DNA of 36,199 bases from Microcaldota archaeon (GTDB taxonomy: Archaea; Micrarchaeota; Micrarchaeia; Micrarchaeales; CABMGC01): assembly GCA_027365175.1 (NCBI GenBank), contig DAHXNY010000009.1:1-36199 (forward strand). The letters run 5' to 3'. Positions 18,014 to 27,392 of the stretch are shown here, piece after piece; the stretch's first letter is position 1; each line of letters opens with the position of its first letter. The notes beneath the pieces were generated by a model that was not told the origin of the DNA, did not search any database, and worked only from the letters and a program-made list of their open reading frames with translations. Position numbers and translations under genes: made by a program.

Positions 18014-18044
18014 ATATTCTTGCAGAATTACCTACGTGTGTTGA

Positions 18045-18704
18045 ATGGCCGATGACAATAATGCTGGCGCTGTAACTTCAAATCCAGCATCTAATTCAGC
18101 TCCGGTATTCAGTCAAAACAACGCATCCTCACCAGCCGGCAGGTCAAACAGAAGCGAGAAACTTATCATAGTATCTGCGTTAATAATAGTGGTGGTAGTC
18201 GCCGCGGTAATTCTCCTAAGTATCTCTAATAATCATACAGCTCCGCAGACAACGGTGGGTATCACACACACTGCATCTACCTCCATATCCACTTCTACAG
18301 CAACTACTACAGCTACAACAGTACCGTCAACAGTCAGCCACGAATATTTAGGGACTATCTATTATTCTGGAAGAAATATTACAATATATCCGGGATCAAG
18401 CGCCAGTGTGAGCTTTACAGTCCCTGCAAACGTTCCCACTGCACTACTTACCGGGGCCTTTTCAGTTAAAGAGGCAAATGTAACTGTCGAAGCGGCAGTA
18501 TTAAACTCAACAGAGTATGTTGCATTTGAAGCAAATCCAAGCAGCATAGTATCAGACAAGGGCTATCTCGGATTCTTTAATAGCAAGAATATATCCGTGA
18601 ATCTTACGCCAGGCACATACTCCTTAACATTCTTCAATACAAATGCCACTTCAGGCGCGAAGTACAACATTGCCGTCACAAATTCAATAGCGCTCTATAC
18701 ATAA
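18045..18704 (+). CDS. Membrane-anchored extracellular protein with Thr/Ser linker
   Basis: TM 'LIIVSALIIVVVVAAVILLSI', T/S-rich linker, N-glycosylation sequons. Confidence 0.75.
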   Translation: MADDNNAGAVTSNPASNSAPVFSQNNASSPAGRSNRSEKLIIVSALIIVVVVAAVILLSISNNHTAPQTTVGITHTASTSISTSTATTTATTVPSTVSHEYLGTIYYSGRNITIYPGSSASVSFTVPANVPTALLTGAFSVKEANVTVEAAVLNSTEYVAFEANPSSIVSDKGYLGFFNSKNISVNLTPGTYSLTFFNTNATSGAKYNIAVTNSIALYT

Positions 18705-18756
18705 TAACGCAATCACAAGGTAACGATCACAATTTCTAACTGATTGCAGCCACTCC

Positions 18757-18792
18757 GGATGCCCACACCGTTTACGGGTGGGAAGATATCAC
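18757..18792 (+). mobile_element. Solitary IS200/IS605-type right-end hairpin (relic)
   Basis: GATGCCCACACCGTTTACGGGTGGGAAGATATCAC, same fold and flank as the element at 36073-36103. Confidence 0.55.
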
Positions 18793-18991
18793 CTCCATCT
18801 TTATCTAACGTATTTCGATTTACTGACAGTCTGTACGTTGACCGTTGCAGATATGCCATGAGAAAGGCTAAATATGTGGCTAGCAGCTAAAAATCATGCA
18901 ACGCTATTTTTCTATGCTCTCTGTTAAATGACGAAAAGGGCCCAGGTTTCTACAATAACTATATAAATGAAAGACAGCAAAATAAAATCAG

Positions 18992-19366
18992 GTGCCAATC
19001 GTGTTAGTAGGAGTCAAACGTATCTACGATAAGGCAAGTATAACGGACGGGAAGAGGATCTTCGTCGACAGGCTATGGCCTCGCGGAGTGAAGAAGAGCA
19101 CGGCCAATGTCGACATGTGGATGAAGGACATAGCTCCAAGCAATGAGCTTCGATTGTGGTTTGACCATGATCCGAAGAAATGGGAGGGCTTCAAGGCAAA
19201 GTACACCAAGGAACTGGAGCGCAACAAGCATGTTGACGACCTTATAAATCTTATAGAAAAGAACGACGTGACGTTGCTTTACGCAGCAAAAGATACGGAG
19301 CATAACAATGCCGTCGTTCTAAGCGAATTCATAAAAACAAACGCCAGTGACGGAGAACCAGCATAG
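18992..19366 (+). CDS. DUF488 family protein
   Basis: 'VGVKRIYDKASITDGKRIFVDRLWPRGVKK', 'LRLWFDHDPKKWEGFKAKY'. GTG start. Confidence 0.92.
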   Translation: MPIVLVGVKRIYDKASITDGKRIFVDRLWPRGVKKSTANVDMWMKDIAPSNELRLWFDHDPKKWEGFKAKYTKELERNKHVDDLINLIEKNDVTLLYAAKDTEHNNAVVLSEFIKTNASDGEPA

Positions 19367-19393
19367 CCGAGTCCTAGCACACAACATGCAGAA

Positions 19394-19957
19394 TTAGAAT
19401 TCAAGCTTCCTTACTTCGAGCTTTGCCATTCTTGTTATGTTCTTCACTGCGTCCCTTGCACCTGACTGCAGAGAGTTGTCCATAATCCCTTTTATTATGT
19501 CATCCTTTGTCCTTTCTGAAACGTACTGCTTGCAGTAATCCTGCAGTTTCTTCCTTATCTCGCTCTTCTTAGGCGTTGTTATCTTTGAGAATGATACTGC
19601 TATCAATTTCACTACCACTGGCTTGCCCTCCTTGTCGGCAAATTTATCCACGGTGTATATGACGCTTGAGTGCCTCCTTACGAGGGAGTGCGTGTAGCTG
19701 AACATCTGCTCCATGAACTCGAGCTCAGTGTGCGCAGCATTGTTCTTAGCATCTGTGACTCTTAATCCTACGGAAAGGAAGGAGTGTTCAGGCTTGTGTG
19801 TAAGCCATGACATATTGACCTCTATAATCCTGCCGAGTGCCTTCTCCTCTTCGTCAGCAGGTATCTCGCCTATGGATGTCTCGCCAAATACCTTCGGTGA
19901 GTAGACCTCAAACCACTTCTTCATCTTCCATTTCTCTGCGCTCTTCTGTGCCATCAT
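19394..19957 (-). CDS. rps3ae: 30S ribosomal protein S3Ae (eS1)
   Basis: 'KKWFEVYSPKVFGETSIGEIPADEEEKALGRIIEVNMSWLT'. Confidence 0.95.
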   Translation of the reverse strand: MMAQKSAEKWKMKKWFEVYSPKVFGETSIGEIPADEEEKALGRIIEVNMSWLTHKPEHSFLSVGLRVTDAKNNAAHTELEFMEQMFSYTHSLVRRHSSVIYTVDKFADKEGKPVVVKLIAVSFSKITTPKKSEIRKKLQDYCKQYVSERTKDDIIKGIMDNSLQSGARDAVKNITRMAKLEVRKLEF

Positions 19958-20430
19958 CAGCTACCTTTTACAATCAATGCTGCCTTCTCAGGGTCGTACT
20001 TCCAGTCTTCCGGAATGGCGCCTGTCCTCTTGTAGTACTTTGTCATGCGCCATATCTTGGATTCAACCCTTCTTAAACTTGTAGTGTTATGCTTGTCATT
20101 CTTGTTCTTTGCAAGATGCCTCCTTATCTTTACTGCGCTCTTCAGAAGGTCCATGAAGTCCTGCGGGTACTCCCCCTCTAGCTTCTCTTCCTGGAGCACC
20201 ACATGGAGTCTCTTGCCGAAATAATGCTTGATGTAAGGTATGCTGTGCTCGTCGCGCAGCTTCTGCCCTATCGCAGCATGGTGCATGCCCTGCTTCGCAT
20301 ACTCTGCTATGAGCTTAGCTGCCTCTTCCTTTGAAGGTGCTCCTTCAGGAATTACCACTTGCTCAGCAACAGGCTTTCGTGACTTTGCCTTTCCATGCTT
20401 TCCAGTGTGCATTCTTGCCATTAAAAACAC
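19957..20430 (-). CDS. rps15: 30S ribosomal protein S15 (uS15)
   Basis: 'MARMHTGKHGKAKSRKP' archaeal N-terminus, 'HLAKNKNDKHNTTSLRRVESKIWRMTKYYKRTGAIPEDWKY'. Start possibly at MARMHTGKHG. Confidence 0.96.
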   Translation of the reverse strand: MFLMARMHTGKHGKAKSRKPVAEQVVIPEGAPSKEEAAKLIAEYAKQGMHHAAIGQKLRDEHSIPYIKHYFGKRLHVVLQEEKLEGEYPQDFMDLLKSAVKIRRHLAKNKNDKHNTTSLRRVESKIWRMTKYYKRTGAIPEDWKYDPEKAALIVKGS

Positions 20431-20565
20431 TTAGAACTGACCAAAGCTAAGCTTTGGCACTTTGTATAATTCCTCGCTAACGTTTATAAGTATTACTATA
20501 AGTCCGCAATCCTGTATAGAAACAGCAGCAATATAATTATTTACTCAAATCATTATAGGAAAACC

Positions 20566-22941
20566 ATGGTAAAATTCGATGATGTAAAGGTATGGTCGGT
20601 CTCTGCCGAGCTGGAGATAACCAAATCCTGGAGAGATTCCGAGCAATACGCGTTCAATGAAAAATCAGGAAAGCCTATATACTCTTTGGATACGCCGCCG
20701 CCTTACATAAATTCCCCGATACACATAGGCCACGCAGTGGGATACTCAATGCTGGACATGTTTGTCAGATACAGGAGGATGAAGGGCTACGAAGTTCTCT
20801 TTCCGCTGGGGCTTGACAGAAACGGCCTGCCTGTAGAGATAGCTGCAGAGAAGAAATTCAATATATCTGCATTCAAGGTAAGCAGGGAGCAGTTCATAGA
20901 CGCATGTGAAAAGCTTCTTGAGGAAACATCATTGACTACAATAGACAGTTTCGAGAAGCTGGGCATATCATTTACCTCTTACAAAACAGGAAGTCATATC
21001 GGTGCGGTGTACCTTACCGATTCTCCGGAATACAGGACGCTGACGCAATCAACATTCATCGAATTGTACAAGCGCAACCTCATTTACGAGGACAACAGGG
21101 TGAGCAACTGGGACTCGAAGCTTCAGACGACAGTAGCGGACAATGAGATAGACTATATTGACCTTCCATCAACATTCAACCATGTGCAGTGGACTGTGAA
21201 GGAGACCGGAGAGAAGATAGTGATAGCTACAACAAGGCCCGAGCTGATAGCCACGTGCAAGATGGTTATATACAATCCTGGTGATGAGCGCTACAAGCAC
21301 CTGGAAGGGAAGACTGCAGTAACCCCGATATTCGACAAGGAGGTAAGGATAGCTCCTCATCCATTCGCACAGGTGGAAAAAGGCACCGGGCTTGTAATGA
21401 TGTGCTCTGCCGGAGACCTTACTGACATAAGATTCTTCAGGGAGATGGGGCTCGAAGTGGTCATAGCCATAGAGAAGGACGGCACGATGAATGATAACGC
21501 AGGCTTTCTAAAAGGGCTTAAGGTAAGGGATGCAAGGGCAAAGATGATAGACACTCTAAAAGAGAAAGGGCTCCTTGTGAAGCAGGAGAGCATAATGCAC
21601 CGAACCCCTATCTCTGAGAGGTCAAAAGTGGAGATAGAGTTCATAGCAATGCCGGAATTCTATCTCAAGCAGATGGAATTCAAGGAGCACCTCCTCAAAC
21701 TGCAGAAGCATATCGCTTTTTATCCTGAAGAGGCGCGCAAGATACTGGAATCGTGGATAGACCAGATATCAATAGACTGGCCGATATCAAGGAGGAGATT
21801 TTATTCCACAGAGATTCCATTGTGGTATTCCGATGACAAAGTTGCAGTGCCGAAACCAGGCGGGTATTACCGGCCTTGGAAGGAGAGCCCTCCGGAAGAT
21901 GCGGAAGTATTCAAAAACGGGAAGAGGATAGGCGCGGTATCGGATTTCAAGGATGCGGAATGGAAGGGCGAAGAGAGGGTGTTTGACACCTGGTTTGATT
22001 CATCAATATCCAATCTCTTCATCACAAAATACGGATCCGACGAAAAACTATTCAAAGCGGCATACCCGGTATCGCTGAGGCCGCAGGGCAAGGAAATCAT
22101 AAGGACATGGCTCTATTATACCATACTCAGGGGCTATCTCCAGACGGACAAGGCATGCTTCAAGGACGTGTGGATACATCAGCACATAGTGGATGAAAAA
22201 GGGGAGAAGATGTCAAAATCCCTGGGCAACGTGATAGATCCGCACGACATACTTAAGGAGTTCGGCGCAGAGCCATTCAGATTATGGGCCGCAAGCGAAG
22301 GAGACCTATCAAAGCAGGATATCTCGTGCACAAAGGACAAGATACGCGGAGAGACCAAGACCATAAACAAGATGTTTAACGTAGCAAGATTCATACTTCA
22401 GTTCAAAAAACCCGAGAAGCCTGCAGCGCTTACCAATCTAGACACGCTGTTCATAGATTACATAGAGGATATAACTGCATACGCGGACAAGGAGTATGGG
22501 AGATATAACTTCTTCCGCCCGGCTCTTGGGTTGAAGCAGTTCCTATGGGAAGAATTTGCATCACATTATCTTGAAATGGTCAAGAACAGGGCCTACAATA
22601 CCGACAACAAATTCACCGAACAGGAAAAGAACTCTGCTATATACTCGCTTTACTACATATTCGAGAGATTCCTTGTGCTGGAGTATCCGATAATACCTCA
22701 GGTATGTACTGTTATAGGTGAGAGGTATGGGATTGACCCGCAAAATGCAAGCTTTCCAAAAGCAGAGAAGGTAAGTTCCGACATATCGATAATACCTCTG
22801 ATAAAGGAGTTCAATTCGATGGTATGGAAGGCAAAGAAGGAGAGGGGCATAGCGCTAAATGCAAAGTTAGAAGGCATGAAAATTCCTGAAGAACTGGCGG
22901 AATTCTCAAAAGACCTGACGTCATGCCATAATCTCGAATAG
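20566..22941 (+). CDS. valS: Valine--tRNA ligase
   Basis: 'DTPPPYINSPIHIGHAVGYSMLDM' (HIGH), 'GEKMSKSLGNVIDP' (KMSKS), 'RPQGKEIIRTWLYYTILR'. Confidence 0.9.
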   Translation: MVKFDDVKVWSVSAELEITKSWRDSEQYAFNEKSGKPIYSLDTPPPYINSPIHIGHAVGYSMLDMFVRYRRMKGYEVLFPLGLDRNGLPVEIAAEKKFNISAFKVSREQFIDACEKLLEETSLTTIDSFEKLGISFTSYKTGSHIGAVYLTDSPEYRTLTQSTFIELYKRNLIYEDNRVSNWDSKLQTTVADNEIDYIDLPSTFNHVQWTVKETGEKIVIATTRPELIATCKMVIYNPGDERYKHLEGKTAVTPIFDKEVRIAPHPFAQVEKGTGLVMMCSAGDLTDIRFFREMGLEVVIAIEKDGTMNDNAGFLKGLKVRDARAKMIDTLKEKGLLVKQESIMHRTPISERSKVEIEFIAMPEFYLKQMEFKEHLLKLQKHIAFYPEEARKILESWIDQISIDWPISRRRFYSTEIPLWYSDDKVAVPKPGGYYRPWKESPPEDAEVFKNGKRIGAVSDFKDAEWKGEERVFDTWFDSSISNLFITKYGSDEKLFKAAYPVSLRPQGKEIIRTWLYYTILRGYLQTDKACFKDVWIHQHIVDEKGEKMSKSLGNVIDPHDILKEFGAEPFRLWAASEGDLSKQDISCTKDKIRGETKTINKMFNVARFILQFKKPEKPAALTNLDTLFIDYIEDITAYADKEYGRYNFFRPALGLKQFLWEEFASHYLEMVKNRAYNTDNKFTEQEKNSAIYSLYYIFERFLVLEYPIIPQVCTVIGERYGIDPQNASFPKAEKVSSDISIIPLIKEFNSMVWKAKKERGIALNAKLEGMKIPEELAEFSKDLTSCHNLE

Positions 22942-22978
22942 ATCACAGCCGGCAGGTGCATCTGCGATTAATTAATAT

Positions 22979-23383
22979 TCAATCATCACGAAGAGTATGC
23001 TTTATCTTATCCATAAGCTCTTTCAGCTCCATTACTTCTTCCTGCTCCTTTTCAGATAGCGCTCGGTCTCCAGACTCGATATGCTTCTCAATGGCTTCTA
23101 CAAGCTCAAGCCACTCCTCGGCCTCCTCCTTTATGAACTCTATTACCTCCTTATTATCTGAAAAGAGGTCCAGCAGCTTAAGTATATTCTGGTTATCTGC
23201 CCTTTCTTCTCCTACGGAAAGCCTGTTCTTTATATGCTCCCTAAGCTCTACTATGGTCCTGTCATCTACGCTCTCATTCCTATTCACCAGCCCTTTGAGA
23301 CCATCTACCATCCTCGCCATAGATTCTGTAAGTATGCTGAATAACCTGCTAAGCGAGATCTTCGAAAGCTCCTCTCTCATCAA
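22979..23383 (-). CDS. Acidic coiled-coil hypothetical protein
   Basis: 134 aa, Glu/Leu-rich heptad-like composition. Confidence 0.6.
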   Translation of the reverse strand: MMREELSKISLSRLFSILTESMARMVDGLKGLVNRNESVDDRTIVELREHIKNRLSVGEERADNQNILKLLDLFSDNKEVIEFIKEEAEEWLELVEAIEKHIESGDRALSEKEQEEVMELKELMDKIKHTLRDD

Positions 23384-23631
23384 ACCATCAATATTAACTA
23401 TGATATAAGGCGTTGTTTTAAAATACGTTCAGTTTAAAAAAGAAAAAAACCAGGTCACTATTCTATCAGGATATTACCTCAGATAACTGCAGATCACAAT
23501 TACACATTACTTGCAGTACTTATCTGATGCATAAAGCTTTTTAAAGCTGCAAAAAGATAACTACTCAAGTGATATTAGATGGAAGGCGGAAGCGGCGAGG
23601 GAATGCACGGATAATGCGCTTATGCATTGTG

Positions 23632-23645
23632 CAAAAAAAACAATA
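23632..23645 (-). terminator. Poly-T terminator downstream of the Lrp/AsnC-like gene
   Basis: Minus-strand TATTGTTTTTTTTG a few nt after the stop at 23649. Confidence 0.5.
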
Positions 23646-23648
23646 CCC

Positions 23649-25049
23649 TTATCTACTCCCATTTATCGTCTCCTTTAGCTTTTCAGGATCATAATTGTAA
23701 CGAGAAACGAGTATCTCGTACTGCCCTGTCCTTATCTTATCCGATAGTCTGCTGTTCACAGAACCTACTATTATATCAGTGACTATAATCTCGTATATCC
23801 TGGCGCCTCCTACATCTCCGATAAGTCTTTCGGCAATGGCCCCTGGATTCTGGTCTTTGAACACATGTGCCATCAGCAAGACCCCCTTAGGAGACATTAT
23901 ATCGCATATGAACGAGTAGGTGTCCACCTGCAACTCATTCTCCTTAATAAGTTCGAGCATAAACCTCTCCCTACCCTTCGACCAATTGTCGATATTTATG
24001 GTATTGAGTATGAAGAGTGTGTCAAACCTTGATGGCAGGTTTCTCATGTTTATCGTGGCCCTCTTTATCATGCCCCTGTTGATAAGTCTGTGGTAAACGT
24101 AATTGGACCTTCCCCTATCTACCCCTATCTCCCTGTCAATCGATGCGAAGTCTGCAGCTGCATTTTTGTTCATTGCCATCAGCACATTGTACTCTATCTC
24201 TGTTATCTGGTCATGCTCCGGTCTCGGACTCTCCCGTGTCCTCTTCCATACCTTTTCCTTCAGCACATTGAAGAACTCCTTTCTAAGTGGTATGAAACCC
24301 AATCCGCTGAAATACGCCGGAGACATTGTCCATTCAATATCGTAAGAGGACATGACGCTGCGCGTGAAGTCATATAGAGTGCCTCTTGCACTGCTGTTAG
24401 ATTCTGCAACAAGAAGAACCACAATGTCATACTCTCCCTTGGTTATCATCGCTGCCTGCACATAAGGGTAACTCTCAAGCTCCCCCTTCATCAGATTAAG
24501 CGCAGGCTTCTTATCTACGAACTTTCCAAAAGCGACATAATCGACATACCCGAATCTCTCTATGTCTATCTCCAGCACATACTCTATGTCGTATCTTCTC
24601 TCAAGGTTCCTAAGATGGTATGCTACGGCGGTATCCTTTATGCCTGTAATCTTCACAAGCTCAGGTATTGTCTTCCGCGCATCCATGCTGAGTGCCCTGA
24701 GTATGTCACGCTCATGCCTCTCAGTCTCCTTCTTCCTTATGCCTTCATCTGCCTTCTTCATTCCGGGCTCATTCTGAGAATCAGGCAAAGCCGAAAGTCT
24801 CTCCTTCTCCTGTTTCTCTATTTCCTTCAGCTCCTTTGTCCGTTCATCCCTGTGCTCAGCAGGTATGAATATTCCATCATCTGTAAACCATCCCAGATAC
24901 TTAGTAACTTTGTCTGACCTTCCCTTCTCCTTATTATACACGCTCGTTGCCTGGAAGAGCCTGTACCTTCCGCGCAGCATCTTCGCTTCAACATAATGGC
25001 CATACTCCTTGCGTATGCGCTCCACGGCCTTTTCTATGTTCTCGGGCAA
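23649..25049 (-). CDS. Lrp/AsnC-like transcriptional regulator with duplicated domains and an extra N-terminal module
   Basis: 'ERDILRALSMDARKTIPELVKITGIKDTAVAYHLRNLE' wHTH plus RAM-like 'YPYVQAAMITKGEYDIVVLL'; a second wHTH 'IEYNVLMAMNKNAAADFASIDREIGV'. Confidence 0.75.
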   Translation of the reverse strand: MPENIEKAVERIRKEYGHYVEAKMLRGRYRLFQATSVYNKEKGRSDKVTKYLGWFTDDGIFIPAEHRDERTKELKEIEKQEKERLSALPDSQNEPGMKKADEGIRKKETERHERDILRALSMDARKTIPELVKITGIKDTAVAYHLRNLERRYDIEYVLEIDIERFGYVDYVAFGKFVDKKPALNLMKGELESYPYVQAAMITKGEYDIVVLLVAESNSSARGTLYDFTRSVMSSYDIEWTMSPAYFSGLGFIPLRKEFFNVLKEKVWKRTRESPRPEHDQITEIEYNVLMAMNKNAAADFASIDREIGVDRGRSNYVYHRLINRGMIKRATINMRNLPSRFDTLFILNTINIDNWSKGRERFMLELIKENELQVDTYSFICDIMSPKGVLLMAHVFKDQNPGAIAERLIGDVGGARIYEIIVTDIIVGSVNSRLSDKIRTGQYEILVSRYNYDPEKLKETINGSR

Positions 25050-25250
25050 TTTTTTAGGCAGATATCCACCATTTAAGCAATAATAGCTTCAGATATTTAA
25101 AAGTAACGTTTTTATTAATATTATACGTATCTTTTGGTTTTAGATGGGTAACTATTACATAAAAATATCGTATATATAGGTTAAAAACATGAAATATGTA
25201 TGTTAATGGCGCATATCCCTATTTATGGACAGGAATGAAGACTCTATTCA

Positions 25251-25259
25251 TATATAATA
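25251..25259 (+). promoter_or_regulatory. TATA box for candidate ncRNA
   Basis: TATATAATA centred ~26 nt upstream of the start of the conserved helix at 25280. Confidence 0.6.
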
Positions 25260-25279
25260 GGTAAGATATAACTATCTCA

Positions 25280-25364
25280 GCTGGATGAGATGGATTAAGC
25301 CCGAAAGGGCCTTGTTCTTGTATCCCCAACCAACCCACCACTCCATCTCATCTGCTTTATTTTT
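25280..25364 (+). ncRNA. Candidate structured small RNA or 5' leader element
   Basis: GGATGAGATGGA (25283-25294) pairs with TCCATCTCATCT (25342-25353), inner hairpin AAGCCC-GAAA-GGGCCTT, C-rich strand CCCCAACCAACCCACCAC, then TTTATTTTT. Confidence 0.65.
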
Positions 25365-25431
25365 AAGCAGGCGACAGCGCTTAAGGAAATCACAGGATTA
25401 CGCTAAAAGATAACGTAGAGGAATTGTTAAA

Positions 25432-26349
25432 ATGACAACAAAGAGACATACCCATGATAATAAAGGCAAGCCTACAGAGCAAGCATCAAGACCCACCAAT
25501 ATGCATGGGGCGCACGTTGATAGGCAGTCAACATCTGTAGATTACCATACGAGAATGTTCTTCAAAGAGAAGATGTCTGGTCTCGAAGAAAGCTTAAGGA
25601 AGAAGGACGAGACAATAAGAGAGCTGATGGAGACTGTTGCACTGGCTGCGCTGAACTCACACAGGTCAGATGTACAAACTGAGCAGCTAGCAAAAGAATG
25701 CGATACGCTAAAGAAGGAAAACGAGCATCTGAAGAAATTCGCATATCTGGACGAGTCCACAGGCTTGGAGAAGGTAGCTGTATTCAACAATATAGGATTT
25801 CCTAGGGCGTTCGGCACAGCGATGAGGCATGACCTTAATCTTGCCCTTATACTGATAGACCTGAATAACCTGAAGCTGATAAACGACACTGACAGCTATG
25901 AGGCAGGAAACAGGCTCCTTGCGAAGACTGCAGATGTAATAAAGGGAACGCTAAGAAATGAGGATTCGAGATACAAGTTTGAAGCAGGATACAGGTGGGG
26001 AGGAGACGAATTCGTAGTTCTCGCAAACATCCCCGCGGGAACCTCAGATGAGGTGGATGCAAAGGCAAAGTCCTTGGTAAGGAGGCTAGAGGATGCGATG
26101 GTTGCAAACGGAGTCGATTGCGCTATAGGCGCATGCATAATGGCTCCGAAGGAATCCTTCCCTGCTCACGAGGAAAAAGGTACAAAGATAGTATACACTG
26201 AAAAACCTAGTGTGGCGCACGAGATTAACCTATCAGGCGGAGACATCGGAATGATAAGGGACGCAATGTTTAAAAGTGCGGAGAAAGAGATGAAAAAGGA
26301 CAAGACCCATAAGAAAGGGAAGCATATCTCAACTCTGAAGCGCGAGTGA
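25432..26349 (+). CDS. GGDEF-domain protein (putative diguanylate cyclase-like) with N-terminal coiled coil
   Basis: 'DESTGLEKVAVFNN', 'LALILIDLNNLKLINDTDSYEAGNRLL', 'YRWGGDEFVVLANI'. Confidence 0.85.
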   Translation: MTTKRHTHDNKGKPTEQASRPTNMHGAHVDRQSTSVDYHTRMFFKEKMSGLEESLRKKDETIRELMETVALAALNSHRSDVQTEQLAKECDTLKKENEHLKKFAYLDESTGLEKVAVFNNIGFPRAFGTAMRHDLNLALILIDLNNLKLINDTDSYEAGNRLLAKTADVIKGTLRNEDSRYKFEAGYRWGGDEFVVLANIPAGTSDEVDAKAKSLVRRLEDAMVANGVDCAIGACIMAPKESFPAHEEKGTKIVYTEKPSVAHEINLSGGDIGMIRDAMFKSAEKEMKKDKTHKKGKHISTLKRE

Positions 26350-26353
26350 ACAA

Positions 26354-26896
26354 ATGTCAATCTATTATACCGGTACCGGAGACAAAGGAGAGACAAACAC
26401 GCTCTCTGACAAAAGAGTGTCAAAGGCAAGCGGTATAATAGAGGCCATAGGCGCTGTCGATGAACTTAACAGCGCGATAGGGGTTGCGTTATGCAAGGTA
26501 AACGACAGCAGCCTCAAGAAGGGTCTCGAGTCAGTCCAGAATAACCTTTTCATAATAGGAGCAAACCTTGCAAGCTTCTCAAACCCTAATATAGAGAAAG
26601 CAAAGATCAACCCGGAATCGGTAAAGCTTCTTGAGGAAGGGATAGAGAGCATGTCAAAGGAGCTTCCTGAATTGAAGGAGTTTGTCCTTCCAGGAGGAAG
26701 CGATGCCGCTGCGAGCCTTCATCTTGCAAGAGCCATAGCAAGAAGGGCAGAGCGCGACGTGATAAGGGCCTCTGATGAGCATAAGATAGACGGCAGTGCA
26801 AAGGCATACATAAACCGCCTCTCATCTTACCTGTTCGTTGCAGCTCTATACACGAATTACAAATCCGGCACGGAAGAAAAACACCCGACATACTGA
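26354..26896 (+). CDS. PduO-type cob(I)alamin adenosyltransferase
   Basis: 'YYTGTGDKGETNTLSDKRVSK', 'VDELNSAIG', 'LPGGSDAAASLHLARAIARRAER'. Confidence 0.95.
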   Translation: MSIYYTGTGDKGETNTLSDKRVSKASGIIEAIGAVDELNSAIGVALCKVNDSSLKKGLESVQNNLFIIGANLASFSNPNIEKAKINPESVKLLEEGIESMSKELPELKEFVLPGGSDAAASLHLARAIARRAERDVIRASDEHKIDGSAKAYINRLSSYLFVAALYTNYKSGTEEKHPTY

Positions 26897-26915
26897 AGCC
26901 GGATGCGCAATGCAT

Positions 26916-27392
26916 TCATGCGCTGAAGTACTCCTTGAACTTGCTTGTAACATTAAGCTTCTTGCTCCTCCCATAATTCTTTCTCTCAACGAATCCTTTC
27001 TCAGAGAGCTCCTTTACATATTCATAAATTCCTGATCCGAAGGATTTGACAAGTGTGCTCTGAAGAACGCCATTGTTCTTGCTTACGTATGCGAGAACGC
27101 GAAGCGCACCCTTGCTTATGTCAGGGGCTGTCGCCATGGAGCTAAGCCTCTTAGAATAAGGCTCCCTGAGGCTGAGCATATACTTGCTGTCAATCTCAAC
27201 TATCTCTATCGCGCTGTCCCTGGAGTTGTAATCGCTCTGCAGCTCCTTGAGTATCTTGTTCATAATGCCAGGAGACGCAATTCCAGTAATGGAGCATATC
27301 TCCTTAGAACCAAGCGCATTAGATGACATGAAGAGCGCAGCCTCGACCAGCTTCTTATACTCGCTATCCTGCTCCATCCAATCACTAGACAA
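26916..27392 (-). CDS. scpB: Segregation and condensation protein B
   Basis: 'KKLVEAALFMSSNALGSKEICSITG', 'GALRVLAYVSKNNGVLQSTLVKSFGSGIYEYVKEL'; overlaps scpA. Confidence 0.9.
   Translation of the reverse strand: MSSDWMEQDSEYKKLVEAALFMSSNALGSKEICSITGIASPGIMNKILKELQSDYNSRDSAIEIVEIDSKYMLSLREPYSKRLSSMATAPDISKGALRVLAYVSKNNGVLQSTLVKSFGSGIYEYVKELSEKGFVERKNYGRSKKLNVTSKFKEYFSA

Noticed and set aside
23536-23640. Possible second ncRNA (TATA-like CTTTTTAAAG followed by AATGCA...TGCATT hairpin)
   Set aside because: Short helices with weak structure, and the poly-A/T tract is better explained as the terminator of the minus-strand regulator gene.
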